Positions 38,239-49,480 of a DNA stretch of 64,000 nucleotides are shown in pieces; position 1 is the stretch's first letter; every line of letters begins with the position of its first letter. Position numbers and translations under genes: made by a program. Location: contig JAUMIR010000004.1 in assembly GCA_030847615.1 (NCBI GenBank), positions 187,800,501-187,864,500 of the forward strand. Reading direction: 5' to 3'. Origin of the DNA: Gambelia wislizenii. Taxonomy: Eukaryota; Chordata; Lepidosauria; Squamata; Crotaphytidae. The notes under the pieces were generated by a model, which was not told the DNA's origin, made no database searches, and saw nothing but the letters and a program-made list of their open reading frames with translations.

Positions 38239-38762
38239 CTGTAGCCTGAAATAGTGTAGTCCATCTGACCCACAGAGAATACTGGAGACATTGCTCAAGA
38301 TGGGCAAAAGATGGTTGTTTTAGCAGTAAAAAAGTCTGAGGTGTGGAGTGACAGGTAATGGTGTAAATAGGGCACGCACTGGGTACCTAAACAGGTCCAG
38401 GCAGCAAAAATAAACAGCAGAGTATTGTTCCTTCAGGCATAAGAATAAGGGTGCAGACACAGGCTTTGTGTCTAAAAACAACTTCTCTTTACTTGGACAT
38501 CTGTAGCCTGAAATAGTGTAGTCCATCTGACCCACAGAGAATACTGGAGACATTGCTCAAGATGGGCAAAAGATGGTTGTTTTAGCAGTAAAAAAGTCTG
38601 AGGTGTGGAGTGACAGGTAATGGTGTAAATAGGGCACGCACTGGGTACCTAAACAGGTCCAGGCAGCAAAAATAAACAGCAGAGTATTGTTCCTTCAGGC
38701 ATAAGAATAAGGGTGCAGACACAGGCTTTGTGTCTAAAAACAACTTCTCTTTACTTGGACAT
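38239..38762. repeat. Perfect tandem duplication, 2 x 262 bp
   Basis: 38239-38500 and 38501-38762 read identically by eye, from 'ctgtagcctgaaatagtgta' to 'ctctttacttggacat'. Non-coding. Either very recent or an assembly artefact. Confidence 0.93.
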
Positions 38763-39051
38763 AATAAAGAATATTTACAGTAATATACAGCATCAAGAGA
38801 AAAACATTTTCACACTGTGAGATCCTAAACAGGACATCTTCACACAGTGAGATCCAAAACAGGACTGCTTAACTCAACCCAGCCCAGCTCTGTACAACTC
38901 TGCTCCAGGGCTATGAGCTAATCAACACTGATACATTACCCAGCTAGCTTCTGCAAACTGCTCCTAGATCACAGTGCTGTAAACTGCAGACAGTTCATTA
39001 CATCTCAGCTCTGTACAGGATAAATCTTCTGTATGTCCCAATATCCTGACA
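38240..39051. mobile_element. LTR-like block (candidate solo LTR)
   Basis: It begins TGTAGCC and ends CCTGACA, the TG...CA ends of an LTR, and is about 810 bp including the 262-bp duplication (about 550 bp without it). No matching flanking duplication was found and no gag/pol is present, so this is tentative. Confidence 0.3.
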
Positions 39052-39235
39052 TGGAGAAGTGACAATGTCCAGTAAATGGTTTAAACATTCCTTGGTCCAG
39101 AAACTTCTGAAGTCTGACTCTGGAGAGCCCCCTGAAGAAAGCTGAAAGAGTACGCACAGGTCAAAGCTTAGTGATAAATCATTAAATTTATTAGATGTCA
39201 GCAGTCAGACTAGATTGTGATTAAATCTATCTATC

Positions 39236-39249
39236 TGCTGTCTTGTATT

Positions 39250-39283
<34 letters not shown>

Positions 39284-40286
39284 ATGCACACGTTACCCTA
39301 AAAGGTGGGGTACATTGGAACTCCACTTGTGGTGCCATAATGTCCTGCAATATCTGGGGGAATTATTAGCTCAACAGGATACCTGCAAAAGGAGGTAAGT
39401 TCAGGGATCTTTTTACCTATGTACACTAGCTAACTGTGGAGAGTGCTCCTCAGTTAAAGTGAAACAAGGTATTTTATTGGAATAAGACAAAGTAAACTAA
39501 CATACACAACACACATTCTTAAGAACCATGCAAGGCTATAATAGAGTAAGACAGAAAGGTTGGATAGAGGAAGAGTAGTCTGGGAAGATAGGGTGATAGT
39601 TATCAATCTTGAAGAGATAAGTTCCATGCAGTGAAGATACTCAGACAGGTGTCTGAGACTAACACAGGAGGTTCTGAGCTGGGGTGTGCTGAGAAAGTTT
39701 TTTTGGATTCATTCACTGTGGCACACTTTACAGTTGTTAGAGATCTAATATTTATACCCTATACCCTTGGAGGGGTGAATTTGGTAATAACAAAGCTTGG
39801 ATGACTCTCCCACGGAATAGACAAGGAAAACCAAAACTCAACTGATTGCTTTAATTGTGGAAAGATAGAATATTTATTAGCTTATGACAACCTTGTAAGG
39901 ATGGAAAGGAGGGGGTATGAGGAGAGATTTCTGTAGGGTATAGATTAAGGAATGACCATTTAATTGCTTGATTGAATTATTGCTAGCAACACCCAGGGCT
40001 GGAAGAATTAGCATATACCCCTCTAATGACTGGGTTGTTAGCATAAACCCATTACAGGAGCTTCCTGCTCAATCCTAATATGGGCTTTCTCACCATTATA
40101 TTTCTAGACATGTCTTCAGGTCATTGTGACCTCCAACTGACCTCTGGCCTGCCTCAGTCAACCTGACCCCGAAAATGTCCAATATTTCCAGTTATGAGAT
40201 ACTGTGGGAAGGGTGTAGTAGGGCATATTAACAAACACATATGTACACATACATGGACACACACTCACTGAATACAAGACAACAGT
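39236..40286. repeat. Inverted-repeat-bounded block with (GT)n
   Basis: 'gctgtcttgtattcagtgtg' at the left and its near reverse complement 'cactgaatacaagacaacag' at the right bound about 1.05 kb. The arms extend about 55 bp into GT/AC and 'gtacatg' text. A pure (GT)n lies at 39251-39282. The interior has 'ggtattttattggaataaga'-like A/T-rich stretches and no coding sequence. Confidence 0.5.
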
Positions 40287-40542
40287 TCTTCCTGCCGTGG
40301 CAAAATTGGTTTGCTATCTGTTTATTGTTTCCTGAGAAATTTTACTTTTATAAGAAGATAAATTGCACTTCTACAAAGAGAGAATTGTTTATGACCACTG
40401 TTAGAAATGGGCAGAGATGCATTTGCAAGAAGAAAGTGGCAGATCCCTAATGTAAACTTTAACCAAACTTCATTATTTCAGTGAACAATGATGTTCAAGC
40501 ATGTTTTGTTTTCTTGTATCTTCACATGGCTTACTACTTAAG

Positions 40543-41104
40543 TGACTTTATCAAACGGATAATATACGATGTCATAACAACAACACATAACCATGAAAGG
40601 ACAAGCATATCAGACTAAGTCACCCTTTCGCAGTTATGTCCTGGCCAAACCCTTTTTTTTTTTTTTATTGATGGCTTAAGCTGTCAATAGATCCCCCTGC
40701 TGTTTTTTTTGCCGGTATCGCTGGCATGCAAAACATCAGGCCATTTAAGTTCTCATACTTACCCTGACAACAGCTGGACTGGCACGGACACTTCTGGGTC
40801 AGTTCAGGACATCCAGGTGGGTTTCACTCTTTTTATATCCTTCCCTGGGTTACTTGGGACCTTTAAAATGTGTGTGTGTGTGCTTTGTGCAGCTTTTTGT
40901 GTGTATTTATTTGTGTATTTTTAAATTTCCCACGTGACAAAGTCTCACAGGATTTCAAGTGAGGAAGTGGATGGGGCTCTGTTCACTTCCTCTTTCTTGC
41001 TGGGAGCCTTTGCCAGGAGAAGGAGGGAATTCTTTTGCTGGCACAGAAATGGGTTTTTGTATGCCGGCGAAAGAATCTTAAAATTGGTAGTCTGATAAAT
41101 TTCT
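40543..41104 (+). mobile_element. Degenerate Harbinger-like element
   Basis: Left 'gtgactttatcaaacgg' and right 'tagtctgataaatttc' resemble the GGACTTTATC ends. The interior 'attgatggcttaagctgtca', 'ggcacggacacttctgggtc' and 'cacttcctctttcttgctgg' is the 25275 family in the same orientation. Older than its relatives. Confidence 0.68.
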
Positions 41105-41120
41105 AGGACTTGCTCTGTAA

Positions 41121-41387
41121 GGACTTTTTCAAACGGGGGGAAAAACCCTGAGGATATTGGGAGAAGAACGGGGCTGTTGCACTTACAGTGCCCCGTTTCA
41201 GATGCCGCCATCCTATTGAGGTTTTTTCTCAATAACAAGCAGCACCCACAGCATGGAAGAAGCACGAGGGAAGGTCAGGAGGAGGACGGAGGAGGATGGT
41301 GGCATCTGAAATGAGGTGCTGCAAGTGTGACAGCCCCGTTATTCTCCTGACCTCCTCAGGGGTTTTTACCCCGTTTGAAAAAAGTCC
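41121..41387. mobile_element. Fold-back MITE of 267 bp, TAA duplication
   Basis: GGACTTTTTCAAACGGGG at the left is mirrored by CCCCGTTTGAAAAAAGTCC at the right. TAA flanks both sides (41118-41120; 41388-41390). The arms pair along most of the length ('gtgccccgtttcagatgccg' with 'catctgaaatgaggtgc'). It sits directly beside the previous element. Confidence 0.85.
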
Positions 41388-42955
41388 TAAGTGTAGGTTG
41401 AAGAATACAGCTGCAAGGAGAAAGCAAAATTTGACCCAGTGAATCTGCATTTACAGGTCACAGTTAGTTTATCTGCATTTGATTACTGTACACATAATGA
41501 TAGGCAGCTGAATGTGTGAACTAACTCCACTGAATAGCATTGGTTTTGGAGGCATCAGGCAAAACTAGAAATTCTGTTTGTGGTTTTATATCTTTGTGGT
41601 TTCATTTATACATGAAAATCATTCTCTGAAGATTGTCACTAACCACATCTCGATTGAATAATCTCCAAGTCTAGTTCATAGAAAGCATGGGTTGCCATCA
41701 TTAGTAAGAAAATGAGAAAATCATGATTTGTGGTTGGGCTTAGTAGACATCATCTGAAGTACGGGAAGATAATAACATTGCTTAGTGTGGAACTTGTTGG
41801 TTTAAAATGAAATGCAAATTTTAAAAAAGTTAAATCCAAATGCATTCCTAAATTTTAACATTCCAGTGGCACGGACTGAAAGTGCTTTCTGGAAGATTAA
41901 ATAATGTACAGTACTTTAAAAATATTCTTCATGGTATTACATCTAATTGCAATGGCGAGGGGTTGCTGTTGTTCAAAAATTCACACCCATTTTTTCAACC
42001 TTATTTTCAACTACCTTAAAAATCTAGATCATAAAGTTTAGTTTTAAAAAACAAATATTCAAAAATAATGTGAGTATGAATATGAGTATTGGTAATACAG
42101 GTGATCCCTCAATGACAAACTGTTTCATATCTGTAACATGCAACAACGGTATTATTACCGCATGTATCGTACTTACAATACATAGAAGCAAGTTCTACTG
42201 AGATCAGTGGGACTTACTGCGAGTTAAGTGGGCACAGCACTACAGACTCAGAAGGATAAAATAAAATAATTCAGAATATTTCTTATTAAACCTTTTCCAC
42301 TCCAAGAAAAAAAACTTTCCTGCCCTCAAAATAAGGAAATACTAACACACAAATCCAGGTGCCTGATCAAACACATTGCTTTAGAAAAATGGAAGCTGGC
42401 TCCTGGAAATTGATGTTGGCACCTGGGATTTGGAATCCCCTCCACACAGGAAACTACGTAGCAAGAATATAATTTTTTTTTAAAGAATAGCCTTCTGCTG
42501 ATAGGTAGTATGTGGGAAAGGTAGAAGCATTTACATTCTACATGTCGGCAATCTCAGGACTGAAATAATGTAAGTAATCAACCATAAATGATACAATTTT
42601 CAGGTAGTCATAAGAATTTATTATTCCTTCTGATGGCTTTATCATTGGGAGAACATGGAAGTGTAAGCATCAAACTCTCATGGATGTATGATAATGGAAG
42701 GATATTATATGGCCATTGAGATGGCCCAAAAATATTCTGAGTTTCCAAGTAGATGTAGGGAGCTTATTGAACCAAGGGTGATTGCTTGTACCATTAGGGA
42801 ACATTCCAAAATGGCCAAAGAGAATAGTATTTCCTTAGCAAATGAGCACTGAAATGGACTGTGGTGGATCAAGGATACTGCACATGTTAACATATTTGGA
42901 AAGGAAGAAATAAATTCCAATGGATATTGGTGCATTCTTTTAAATATGTGCTAGA
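41388..42955. other. No gene or clear repeat seen
   Basis: AT-rich, stop-rich in all frames. A short 'tacaggtgatccctcaatga' at 42097 looks like the start of a mariner-like MITE, but no right end was found. Confidence 0.5.
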
Positions 42956-43190
42956 GAGCCAGCATGGTGTAGTGGTTTGAGTGTTGGACTATGACTCTGG
43001 AGATCAGGATTTGAATTCCTGCTCAGCCATGGAAAATTACTGGGTCACCTTGGGTAAGTCATACTCTCTCAGCCTCAGAGGAAGGCAAAGGCAACCCCCC
43101 CCCGAACATATCTTGCAAAGAAAACCTCATGATAAGTTCATCTTAGGATCACCATAAGTTCGAAAAGACTTGGAGGCACACAACAACAAG
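42956..43190 (+). mobile_element. tRNA-derived SINE, full length
   Basis: 'gagccagcatggtgtagtgg', 'gagtgttggactatgactct', 'catggaaaattactgggtca', 'cttgggtaagtcatactctc', 'aagttcgaaaagacttggag' and an acacaacaacaa tail. The best-preserved family member in the window. Confidence 0.94.
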
Positions 43191-43805
43191 ATTTGACAAT
43201 TTAGTACTAGTAGCATTTATTGAAACTGCAGGTGAAAATGGGTTTCTGATCCAGCCTTATTTGTATACTAACTATACTTCAAAGTCCAAAATGGGGCTTA
43301 CATTTAAATATGTGTACTTGGTTTGTAAAAGCTTACTACAACTGTGACTTTAAGTTAGGGCTACATGATAGGAGTGCTTGATGCTTCAGTGATTTTGAAG
43401 TTAAATAAAGGCTGAGATCCTGCATCTAGAGATGTAGATATGGAATGAGAGTGTCCACCACTATCCCAACCCCCAGATTTTCTTAGCTTAAGACCCCTTG
43501 GCCATTTCCTTGTTGGTGGAGAATGAGGGGAATAGGAGACAAGTATCCTGTAGCTGGAGGCACAGTGACACCCGACTGTAAGGATCTCCAGTGGTCCTCT
43601 GGAAGTCCATGTGGATTATGCCATTGCTCTGTGTCCTGCTACAGGAAGATAACTGGATGCTTGTTTGCTGATCTCCAATGATCAGGAAATGGCCAGGTTT
43701 GAGGGGCTGCCCCTGAGAAATTTGGGTTAAGGGGTGTATTGGTCATTGCACAATCAAGAACTCTGACCTCCACAATGAACAAAAATCTGAGTCGTGGTGG
43801 CGTAA

Positions 43806-44148
43806 GGAGATTTTCACACAGGGAAGTAACCCCCGGGGAGGTCGGGACAGAAATGGGGCTGTTCCAGTAGCAGAGCTCCGTTTCGCACGCCCCCTTCCTT
43901 CTCCTGATCTCCAGTTGTCCTCCCTCCGTGCTGCTTCCATTTCCCTCCCACTATGTTCCACAATTTTTTACTAACGAAGAACATTCGTTAGTAAAAAAAA
44001 AGCAGGAGGGAAATGGAAGCAGCATGGAGGGAGGACGATGGGAGATCGGGAGAAGGAAGAAGGAGTGCAAAATGGAGCTCTGCTACTGGAACAGCCCCAT
44101 TTCTGTCCCGATCACCCGGGGGATTACTTTCACTGTGTGAAAATCTCC
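43806..44148. mobile_element. Fold-back MITE of 343 bp
   Basis: GGAGATTTTCACACAGGGAA at the left and CACTGTGTGAAAATCTCC at the right. The arms pair over nearly the whole length, meeting at 'actaacgaagaacattcgtt' (about 43970-43990). Flanks are TAA on the left and TAT on the right, so the 3-bp duplication is imperfect. ORFs across it mirror each other on both strands. Confidence 0.85.
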
Positions 44149-44596
44149 TATGTCTGTGTCATTCACCAACAGGATGCCAGCAAAAGGTAGGGAATGTATA
44201 TCTCCTCCAGATATTGTTGGAATGCAACTCCCATCATTTTAAGCCAACATAGCCAACAGGAAGAATGAGGGGACTGTTGTTCAGCAACATCTCGAGGTCC
44301 ATATACTCCTCAACCCTGAGTTAAGTAGATATTTTCATGGTCAGCTGTAGCAAAATATACACTATTTTGAGCTTTTAGATAAAATATGTCTTAGCAACCT
44401 GTTCTGACAGAGATGTGTTGGAGGGGATCTCACCGTAGATTTCATTTTAGTTGAGACACACCAGTTGCCTCAACACTACAGAACAGCCTGTCAAGGAATC
44501 TCCAGCCCCCACACCAAATTCTCTTCCCTCCCACAGTCTGTCGTAACCTCTGCACGAAAACATCTATGTGTGGAACATAATCATTATAATTATTAT

Positions 44597-45000
44597 TGTT
44601 ATGTACCTTCAAGTCATTTCTGACTTATGGTGACTCTAAGGACTTTTTTGGACAAGTAAAATGCAACGGAAGCAGCCTCGCCACGTTGCAAGACTGCTGC
44701 GCTGCAGGGCATCCCTTTCAGATGATGCCCATCCCTGCCGGTACTGTTGCGGTACCACAGGGACATTTGAGTGTAATATTTTGGCGATTTTTACTCACAA
44801 AAGTTGATTGTGAGTAAAAATCGCCAAAATATTACACTCAAATGTCCCTGCGGTACCGCAACAGTACCAGCAGGGACGGGCATCATCCGAAAGGGACGCC
44901 CTGCAGCGCAGCAGTCTCACAACGTGGCAAGGCTGCTTCTGTTGCATTTTACTTGTCCAAAAAAGTCCTAAGGCAAACCCATTACAGGGTTTGTTACAGA
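44597..45000 (-). mobile_element. SINE 3' fragment interrupted by the hairpin MITE
   Basis: On the minus strand, 'ccctgtaatgggtttgcct' then, after the insertion, 'agagtcaccataagtcagaa' and an AAT-rich tail. The fragment belongs to the tRNA-SINE family and is older than the MITE. Confidence 0.75.
44640..44968. mobile_element. 329-bp hairpin MITE with 161-nt arms, inserted in a SINE
   Basis: The arms 44640-44800 and 44808-44968 are reverse complements around a 7-nt centre (aagttga), with about nine differences, all transitions. Ends GGACTTTTTTGGACAAG. TAA flanks at 44637-44639 and 44969-44971. The surrounding SINE text 'tatggtgactctaa' / 'taaggcaaacccattacagg' is continuous once the element and one TAA are removed. 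Confidence 0.92.
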
Positions 45001-45860
45001 TTTTTTTTTAAATGAGCAAAAATAAGCTTTGTACAAGCCAAAATAATGATATCAACCTGTTGCATGGAGGTTTTTTTAAATAAATAAATAAACATTTTCT
45101 CATTTACAACACAAGGATGAACCAAGTCAGAATCTACTTTCCTAACTCTGATTTCATTAAGTAGTAAAGAGTATCTAAAGATAGAGAGGCAGTGGTGTTA
45201 ACATGCTACTGCTTACAGTGAAGAGCCCCATCTGTCAGGTGGCTACACCAAATACAGAAGTTTAAAAAACTGGCAGCCAGCAGAGTGTGACACAACTTCC
45301 AATGCTGTGACAAATTGCATGGCATCTGGTAGACTTTTTAGCCGGGACAGCTCACCCAGAAAAGGGACCTGGCTTTCCCATCCTCACACCAAAGCATCAA
45401 ATTTCATGTATATTTAGGGAAGGGAATATAAGGGAAAGAATATAGCCCGAGTAAATGAACAAAGGTGGTCGTGCCTAAAGGATGGAAATGAAATGAATGA
45501 AAGAGATATCATCCTTGTATCTTTAATAGTAGTGTGGAAGAGGATCTTTCTCCAGCCTCAGATTTTCTGTTCACTTGCCCCATGACAAAGTTGCACCTGC
45601 CAAGAATACCCTCTTCTGGACAGGTGTGAAGTAGCAAGTTGCCACATAAGACCCTGCGCTGAGATTGCAATCCACAAATGCCATGGTACTTCATGGGAAA
45701 CTGAATATGACTTCTTGTTATATGCATGTAAATCAGGTGAAACAAAGGATCTAGTGCACAAGATGCTGCTTTGTAAAGTGCGCAGAATTTAGAGTAAAAC
45801 TTCAGATGTTATTTGGACAAATCAGTGCTATATTACTAATTCAAGATAGCCATCACAAGT

Positions 45861-45990
45861 GTGTGTGTGCATGTGCCTTCATGCCATCTGTCGATTTACA
45901 GGAACCCCATGGATTTCATACATTGCATCCCCACTCATCCCTCTGCTCTCTGGCAACATGGAGATGACCATTGTGTGTGTATGTGTGTGT
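45861..45990 (-). mobile_element. SINE 3' fragment
   Basis: 'gtgtgtgcatgtgccttcat', 'gccatctgtcgatttacagg' and 'ccccatggatttcatacatt' correspond to the reverse of the 'gccataagtcggaa...gaaggcac' SINE end. Confidence 0.6.
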
Positions 45991-47194
45991 TGTGTGTGGG
46001 ATGCACTGCTTAAAAAGTAGGTTTTAAGAATAAGTTGGTTGTTGTACTGTCAGAAGAAACTTTTGACCTGCACAATAACCATTAAAGTGAATTGTGATGG
46101 TCTGAGTCAGATTTACTCCATCTTAATCCATTAACAGGATGCCAGCCGATTTCTTCTACAATAACAACAACAACAACAACAACATGGAGGAACAGAATCC
46201 TAGAATTCAGTAAGCCGCTATGAAAGAGAGATGAGATGATAGACAATGGAATCTTAAGGTTATGCTCTTAAAAATAGTTTAATTCAGTGGGAATTGCTTC
46301 CATTTTCTATTGCAACGGGTCTCGATGATATGCCATTTATCTAGCCAAGCACACTTACCACCACTAACACATTTGGTGCTCATCAAGGGCTCTGTAAAAC
46401 CTCTGATTTTTGCAGCCTGATTTAAACGGCAAAAATAAGGTGACTGTCAAGCATACTGGGAGACCATTTAACATGACAGTGGGCTGTGTTTGGCTTGGTA
46501 TATCACAAAATCATGCAAGTCTGACCCACTAAATATGCTTAAAATTACATTTGAATTAATATTTTAAAGTAGACTCTATATAGCTTTGGTTGAAATGCTG
46601 TTATACAAATATGTCTTCAGCTGATAATTTTTCACCTGTTAAAGAGATATAAATCACAAGAACCCATTCACTGGAAACTGAGTGATTTCCTTGTCTTTAT
46701 ATTGGCAAAAATCACAAACTAAAAAAGGTCTTTAAAGTTTACCTCTAAGCTAGCATGAATTTATAAGTGTTGTTAGACACTTTTTCCATAACAGTTCAGA
46801 ACCACAGAACTGTTATGTAGTTATGTGGGAGGATATTAGCTTTTTCTCTTCTAATGAATACATCTTGCTACAAGATGCTGTGAAGACACTATACAGAACC
46901 TTATTTACTGCGAAGAGATGATTATCCAAGAGCAGATCAAGAAGGGCCTCTCTTGTGCTCCCACTAGATGTACCTTCAAGAGCAACCCTGAAGATCATCT
47001 GTGGGAAAGTTTCAGATCTGGGACATTTATATGATAAAGTGGTATAGGATCAGCTGTATCATATCACCTGATTCCCATGACCAAATTTCTGGGTTGAAAT
47101 GATAATGTATCAGATTGATCTATAAGGCTTGTGTTCAGGATACCTGAATGAGTGTCTCTTCTTATAAACCTGCTTCAGCTGTAAGATCTTTGAA

Positions 47195-47590
47195 GGAAGC
47201 CTCAGTATCGTTGCCTTCCCAGACAAGGTTGGTGGCCCTTCCCACACTGTGTAACTCCCTGCCAAAGAGGCTAGTATGATTGCCTCCTTGGTCTCCTTCT
47301 ATCAGCAAGTGAAAACCTTTCTGTTCCAACAGGTTTTCAGGAATTGACTGCAATGGTCTTTTAACGATGTGTTGTTTTGTATTTTTTTTATATATCTTGC
47401 CTTTTAATTAATTTTTAAATGGGTTTATTCTATAGAATATTTAGTTACGTTTTAAAATAACTTTTATATATTATTACTGATACTTAAGAAATTTAAAATC
47501 TGTTCTGGTATTAATATTCTGAAAGCTGGCTCAACTCCCATTTAGGGAAAAGGCAAGATATAAATGAATATCATCATCATCTTAACATCC
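47195..47590 (+). mobile_element. L2-like LINE 3' end with (ATC)n tail
   Basis: 'gtgtaactccctgccaaaga', 'gtgaaaacctttctgttcca', 'acaggttttcaggaattgac', then 'gggaaaaggcaagatataaa' and 'tgaatatcatcatcatc'. This is the reverse-transcriptase C-terminal remnant plus 3' UTR layout of a lizard L2/CR1-type LINE. Decayed. Confidence 0.6.
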
Positions 47591-48253
47591 TCCTCCTCTA
47601 AGCAAAGACTCAATGCCTATCTGTAGGGCACCTAATCTAATATTTATTTATATCCATCTTTTCTCCAGTTTGGGACTCAAGGCATTTTACATCAGATTAA
47701 ATTAACACAGTTAAAAACTCACAAAATACAAAAGTTAAAAGTGATTAAATTATCAAAAACTTACTAAAAAACACAACAGGCACAATGAAAATAACAAATA
47801 CCATACAAGGCCCCTCCTGCCAAACAGTCAGTTCTCAAAGCCCTGGTGAAACAGAAAAGTCTTTATTTGTCTAGGTACGATGGACCCTTATACAATTAAT
47901 CATGATTGTTGATACATAAAAGTCTTTACTTATTTGTGAAAAGAAAGTATAAAGGGTGCTGGTCTAACTTCTCTGGGAAGAGAGTACTGGAGCCTGAGAG
48001 CAGCCACTGAGAAGGGCCTTTCTTATGCTCCCACTAGATGTACCTGTCAGGGTGGGCAGAGAGAAGGGACTCCCCAGCAGATCTCATAACATGGGCAGGC
48101 GTGCAAGAATAAAGTCCTCCAAATAATCTGGACCTGACTTGTATAGGGTATATTTTTCAGACCAAGAAGACTACTTTATTCTTGTTGAGGAATTCTTGAT
48201 AAGAATTCTAAGACCATTGTTATGTCCATCCCTCCTTAAAACAAACAAACCAG

Positions 48254-49477
48254 GGAGATTATCAGACCTTCTAAATATGGTGTTACACAAATGCCAGGAG
48301 ATCACTAAATGGCTTCCCTTTCAGGTGACATTGTTCCCCTCTCGTTATGCTCTCTTTCTGCTACTGTTCCTCCGGTGCTTCTTTTTATTCACAGGCTAAG
48401 CTGTGAATTGTTCCCCCATTACATTTTTGTAATGAAATGTCAGGCTTGTGAAAAGGTGCCCTGTTATGTTAGCATGATGCCAGCATCAATGGGAGGTCCG
48501 TGCTTTGAGATAGGGACATCAAGGTAAGTGACACACTTTTTATGACCCTCCCTGGGTTACTTACAGAGGTTTATGTGTGTTTCTGTGCTTGCTGTCACTT
48601 TTTCTTTTATACTAGGCTTTTATTTTTTAATTTTGACCTGTGCAGGGTCTGGTCCTCTCAAGCCACCTAGTTCAGTTTGACTGCCACCCTTAGCGAACCT
48701 CCCATGCTGTTTCCCTCATGCCCACAGATCATGAAAGAGGGGGAGGGGAAGGCAAGGCAAGGCAAGGCAAGGCAAGGGGGTGGCTGGGTGAAGGAGAAGA
48801 GGAAGGAAGGAGGGAGCCGAGCCAGGCCAGGTGGGCTGGGTGTGGATCCTGCCCCTGGGCAGTGGGGTCACCTGCCCCGCTCTCACTCTGTGAAGTTTCC
48901 CAAGGTCGGGGAACCAAAAGGAGGAAGCACCACCACCAGGACTGTGCTCTCCCTGTGTTTTCATGTCTGGTGGGAGCTGGAGCTTGGGCTCTTTCCATGG
49001 ATCTATAGGGCAGTGGTGATGGCAGCATCACCAGCAGCAGGAGAGGATTTGGGGGGCATCGGCTTGGTGTCCCGGCTCAGGGCCTATGGTGGGCATGGCT
49101 GGGTTGTGGCTTCCTGGGCATCACACTCTTGGCACGGCTGGCACTGGGAGCAGGTGTACAGTGCTTGGATGGTGACAAGCCCTGTGAAAACAGTGGGACC
49201 TGTGTTGTTTATTCCAATGGGATTACTGCCTGCATCTGGCAGCCTGGACTGATTTTAGAATTTCCCACTCTCTCATCTTCTTGTTAGAGCAGTTGGGATT
49301 ACAATCCAGGAAGTGAAAGGAGCTCTGTTAGAGCTCTGTTCACTCCTGGGCAGACATGGATGTGTGAACAAGGTAGGTGTGAAAGTTTTCATTACTGTGC
49401 TGGGACAAGAATGAGAGAGGGGCGGGAAAGGAGATTGCGGGACGGGAACACTTTTTTGTTCCCATTTGATAATCTCC
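48254..49477 (+). mobile_element. Harbinger-like element with CAG duplication and a GC-rich insert
   Basis: Ends GGAGATTATCAGACC and GATAATCTCC, flanked by CAG (48251-48253; 49478-49480). The interior matches 61700-62290 from 'tttttattcacaggctaagc' to 'gagaggggcgggaaaggaga', but here about 620 GC-rich bases (48640-49260) interrupt it. Confidence 0.75.
48640..49260 (+). other. GC-rich insert with a 191-codon ORF and (GCAAG)n
   Basis: Much GC-richer than its surroundings and absent from the sister copy at 61700-62290. It contains a (GCAAG)n minisatellite at 48749-48778 and an ORF at 48677-49252 that I do not recognise. The protein has no clear domain (Gly/Trp-rich, no signal peptide). It could be captured host DNA, a nested repeat or part of the autonomous ancestor. 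I cannot decide which. Confidence 0.4.
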
Positions 49478-49480
49478 CAG

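Larger units (their letters stand above)
45001..48250. other. No gene; sparse repeats
   Basis: A SINE fragment (45861-45990), an (AAC)n tract (46156-46183) and an L2-like LINE end (47195-47590). Another repeat tail resembling 'ttatttatatccatcttttc' lies at 47640-47720. The rest, 45010-45850 and 46190-47190, shows nothing. Confidence 0.55.
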
